This document shows positions 5,289 to 5,824 of a stretch of 5,824 nucleotides of DNA, piece by piece (within the stretch, counting starts at the first letter, position 1; each line of letters begins with the position of its first letter). This stretch comes from Candidatus Odinarchaeota archaeon (GTDB taxonomy: Archaea > Asgardarchaeota > JAGGXT01). The stretch covers positions 1-5,824 of the forward strand of contig JAGGXT010000033.1 of NCBI GenBank assembly GCA_021162905.1. Direction: 5' to 3'. Both the position numbers and the translations under genes were made by a program. The notes beneath the pieces were generated by a model. That model was not told where the DNA came from and did no database searches. It worked only from the letters and a program-made list of their open reading frames with translations.

Positions 5289-5326
5289 CCTTAATAATGA
5301 CTGTAAGAAAAATAAGCCCTTAATAA
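5289..5326 (-). repeat. Direct repeat TTATTAAGG in the orphan antitoxin leader
   Basis: CCTTAATAA on the plus strand occurs at 5289-5297 and 5318-5326, 29 bases apart. On the minus strand both copies lie between the TATA box at 5328-5336 and the antitoxin ATG, bracketing the expected transcript start near 5303. They could be repressor sites for the AbrB protein itself. Confidence 0.35.
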
Positions 5327-5327
5327 C

Positions 5328-5336
5328 ATATTTAAA
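5328..5336 (-). promoter_or_regulatory. TATA box of the orphan antitoxin gene
   Basis: On the minus strand this reads TTTAAATAT, preceded by a purine-rich GAGAAAAA that fits a BRE. It is a near-consensus archaeal TATA box and predicts a start near 5303, leaving a leader of about 45 bases. Confidence 0.5.
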
Positions 5337-5436
5337 TTTTTCTCCGAAACACTCACACAATTTTTCGTTACTAAGTTCATTTAGCCTATCAGATTCTAAA
5401 ATAATTTAAGATTATTCGTCTTTCTCCCTAAAGTAG

Positions 5437-5589
5437 GTAGTAGGTAGAAATATTGACGAAATCTTAAGAATAATAGACGCTCTCCAAACAGCAGAAAGGC
5501 ATAACGTCTTGGCAACAGCAAATTGGAAACCCGGAGATGATGTTCTATTTCTACCTCTTTATGTTAGGGGGTATTATAGGAAAAAATAA
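5437..5589 (+). pseudogene. Peroxiredoxin C-terminal relic
   Basis: Between an in-frame TAG (5434-5436) and TAA (5587-5589) the reading is VVGRNIDEILRIIDALQ, then TAERHNVLATANWKPGDDVL. This is the conserved segment that follows the catalytic domain in archaeal 2-Cys/1-Cys-type peroxiredoxins, where TVGRN.DEILR..DALQ and a PANWKPGD..IVPPP stretch are typical. After DDVL the sequence loses the expected VPPP region and ends as FLPLYVRGYYRKK. There is no start codon, no peroxidatic cysteine and none of the N-terminal two-thirds of the usual protein of about 200-250 residues; I find none of it in the 180 bases upstream. It is therefore a decayed remnant with no enzyme activity. Its 5' border falls in a tandem GTAGGTA duplication (5433-5446). 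Confidence 0.65.
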
Positions 5590-5625
5590 AAATTTTCCCC
5601 TCTAACACTTAATAGAAAAGAAAAG

Positions 5626-5637
5626 TTAATATTTTAA
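5626..5637 (+). promoter_or_regulatory. TATA box of the last gene
   Basis: TTAATATTTTAA, preceded by a purine-rich stretch (5611-5625), is centred about 35 bases before the ATG at 5667. The expected transcript start near 5657-5660 leaves a leader of only 7-10 bases, which fits the lack of a clear Shine-Dalgarno. Confidence 0.4.
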
Positions 5638-5666
5638 TGCCAGAGTAATTTCGTAGGGATCGTGTC

Positions 5667-5824
5667 ATGTCGCTCAGGAGGAGTATAACATTACACGAAG
5701 ATCCGATTTTTCAAATATCAATATTTTTAAACGGGAAGACCAGTAAGGAATATTTTGGAGAAATTATTAAAATTAAGCTTAGTAACCACTTAAAAAATAA
5801 ACTTGTTGAAATAATTAAACAACA
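5667..5824 (+). CDS. Unrecognised protein, 3' end outside window
   Basis: An open frame from the ATG at 5667 runs off the right edge after 52 codons. The visible part begins MSLRRSITLHEDPIFQISIF and continues as a basic and hydrophobic helical sequence (KLSNHLKNKLVEIIK). I recognise no domain and see no signal peptide. There is no good Shine-Dalgarno, only a weak AGGGA 10-14 bases upstream, but a TATA-like box at 5626-5637 would make a nearly leaderless mRNA, common in archaea. A strong GGAGGAG inside the gene (5676-5682) has no start codon at a useful distance. Because only 52 codons are seen in AT-rich DNA, the call rests mainly on the open frame and promoter placement. Confidence 0.5.
   Translation, partial: MSLRRSITLHEDPIFQISIFLNGKTSKEYFGEIIKIKLSNHLKNKLVEIIKQ

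Noticed and set aside
5154..5360. Minus-strand frame of 68 codons overlapping the orphan antitoxin gene.
   Set aside because: It is an out-of-frame shadow of the AbrB-domain gene and its promoter.
5400..5412. AATAATTTAAGAT is repeated exactly at 2601-2613.
   Set aside because: A 13-base AT-only match (apart from one G) is expected by chance in a window this AT-rich, and no shared gene context links the two.
1..5824. A CRISPR array, tRNA genes, transposase genes or insertion sequence ends.
   Set aside because: No regularly spaced repeats, cloverleaf or transposase motifs were found on either strand.

Overview
The window looks like a piece of an AT-rich, probably thermophilic archaeal chromosome, most likely of the Thermoproteota/TACK type. 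The reasons are: archaeal families (a GvpD/KaiC-type ATPase, an AbrB-PIN VapBC pair, a DUF77/MTH1187-type protein and the C-terminus of an archaeal-type peroxiredoxin), AGA/AGG-rich arginine usage, TATA-like boxes about 25 bases before likely transcript starts, and a recurring GGTG Shine-Dalgarno core before several start codons. The genus cannot be fixed from sequence reading alone.

Layout: (1) 2-1507, plus strand: a GvpD/KaiC-like P-loop ATPase, open at the left edge, with an intact first RecA-like domain and a degenerate second one. (2) 1508-2024: no protein gene, but a compact structured RNA at about 1771-1940 with its own TATA box and a U-run at its 3' end. Its fold is a 14-bp closing stem, an 11-position second stem, then a junction carrying three hairpins. 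It matches no RNA family I recognise and is the most interesting object here. (3) 2025-2564, minus: a small protein resembling the ATC-hydrolase/DUF6125 group, with a conserved-looking Cys pattern. (4) 2721-3515, plus: a VapB (AbrB) / VapC (PIN) toxin-antitoxin operon behind an inverted repeat that brackets a TATA-like sequence. (5) 3748-4059, plus: a DUF77/UPF0045 thiamine-binding-type protein, with paired direct repeats before its TATA box. (6) 4125-4913, minus: a class I SAM-dependent methyltransferase. (7) 5027-5257, minus: a second AbrB/VapB-like protein, a close paralogue of the first, without a toxin partner and followed directly by a hairpin. (8) 5437-5589, plus: a relic of a peroxiredoxin C-terminus. 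(9) 5667-5824, plus: the start of an unrecognised gene that runs off the right edge.

The genes mostly appear to be single transcription units, apart from the overlapping vapB-vapC pair. I see no shared pathway linking them. The mix of a toxin-antitoxin pair, an orphan antitoxin, a gene relic and a stand-alone RNA suggests an accessory, rearranged region. Several start codons were moved downstream of the longest open frame because a GGTG Shine-Dalgarno and homologue-like N-termini support the shorter forms.
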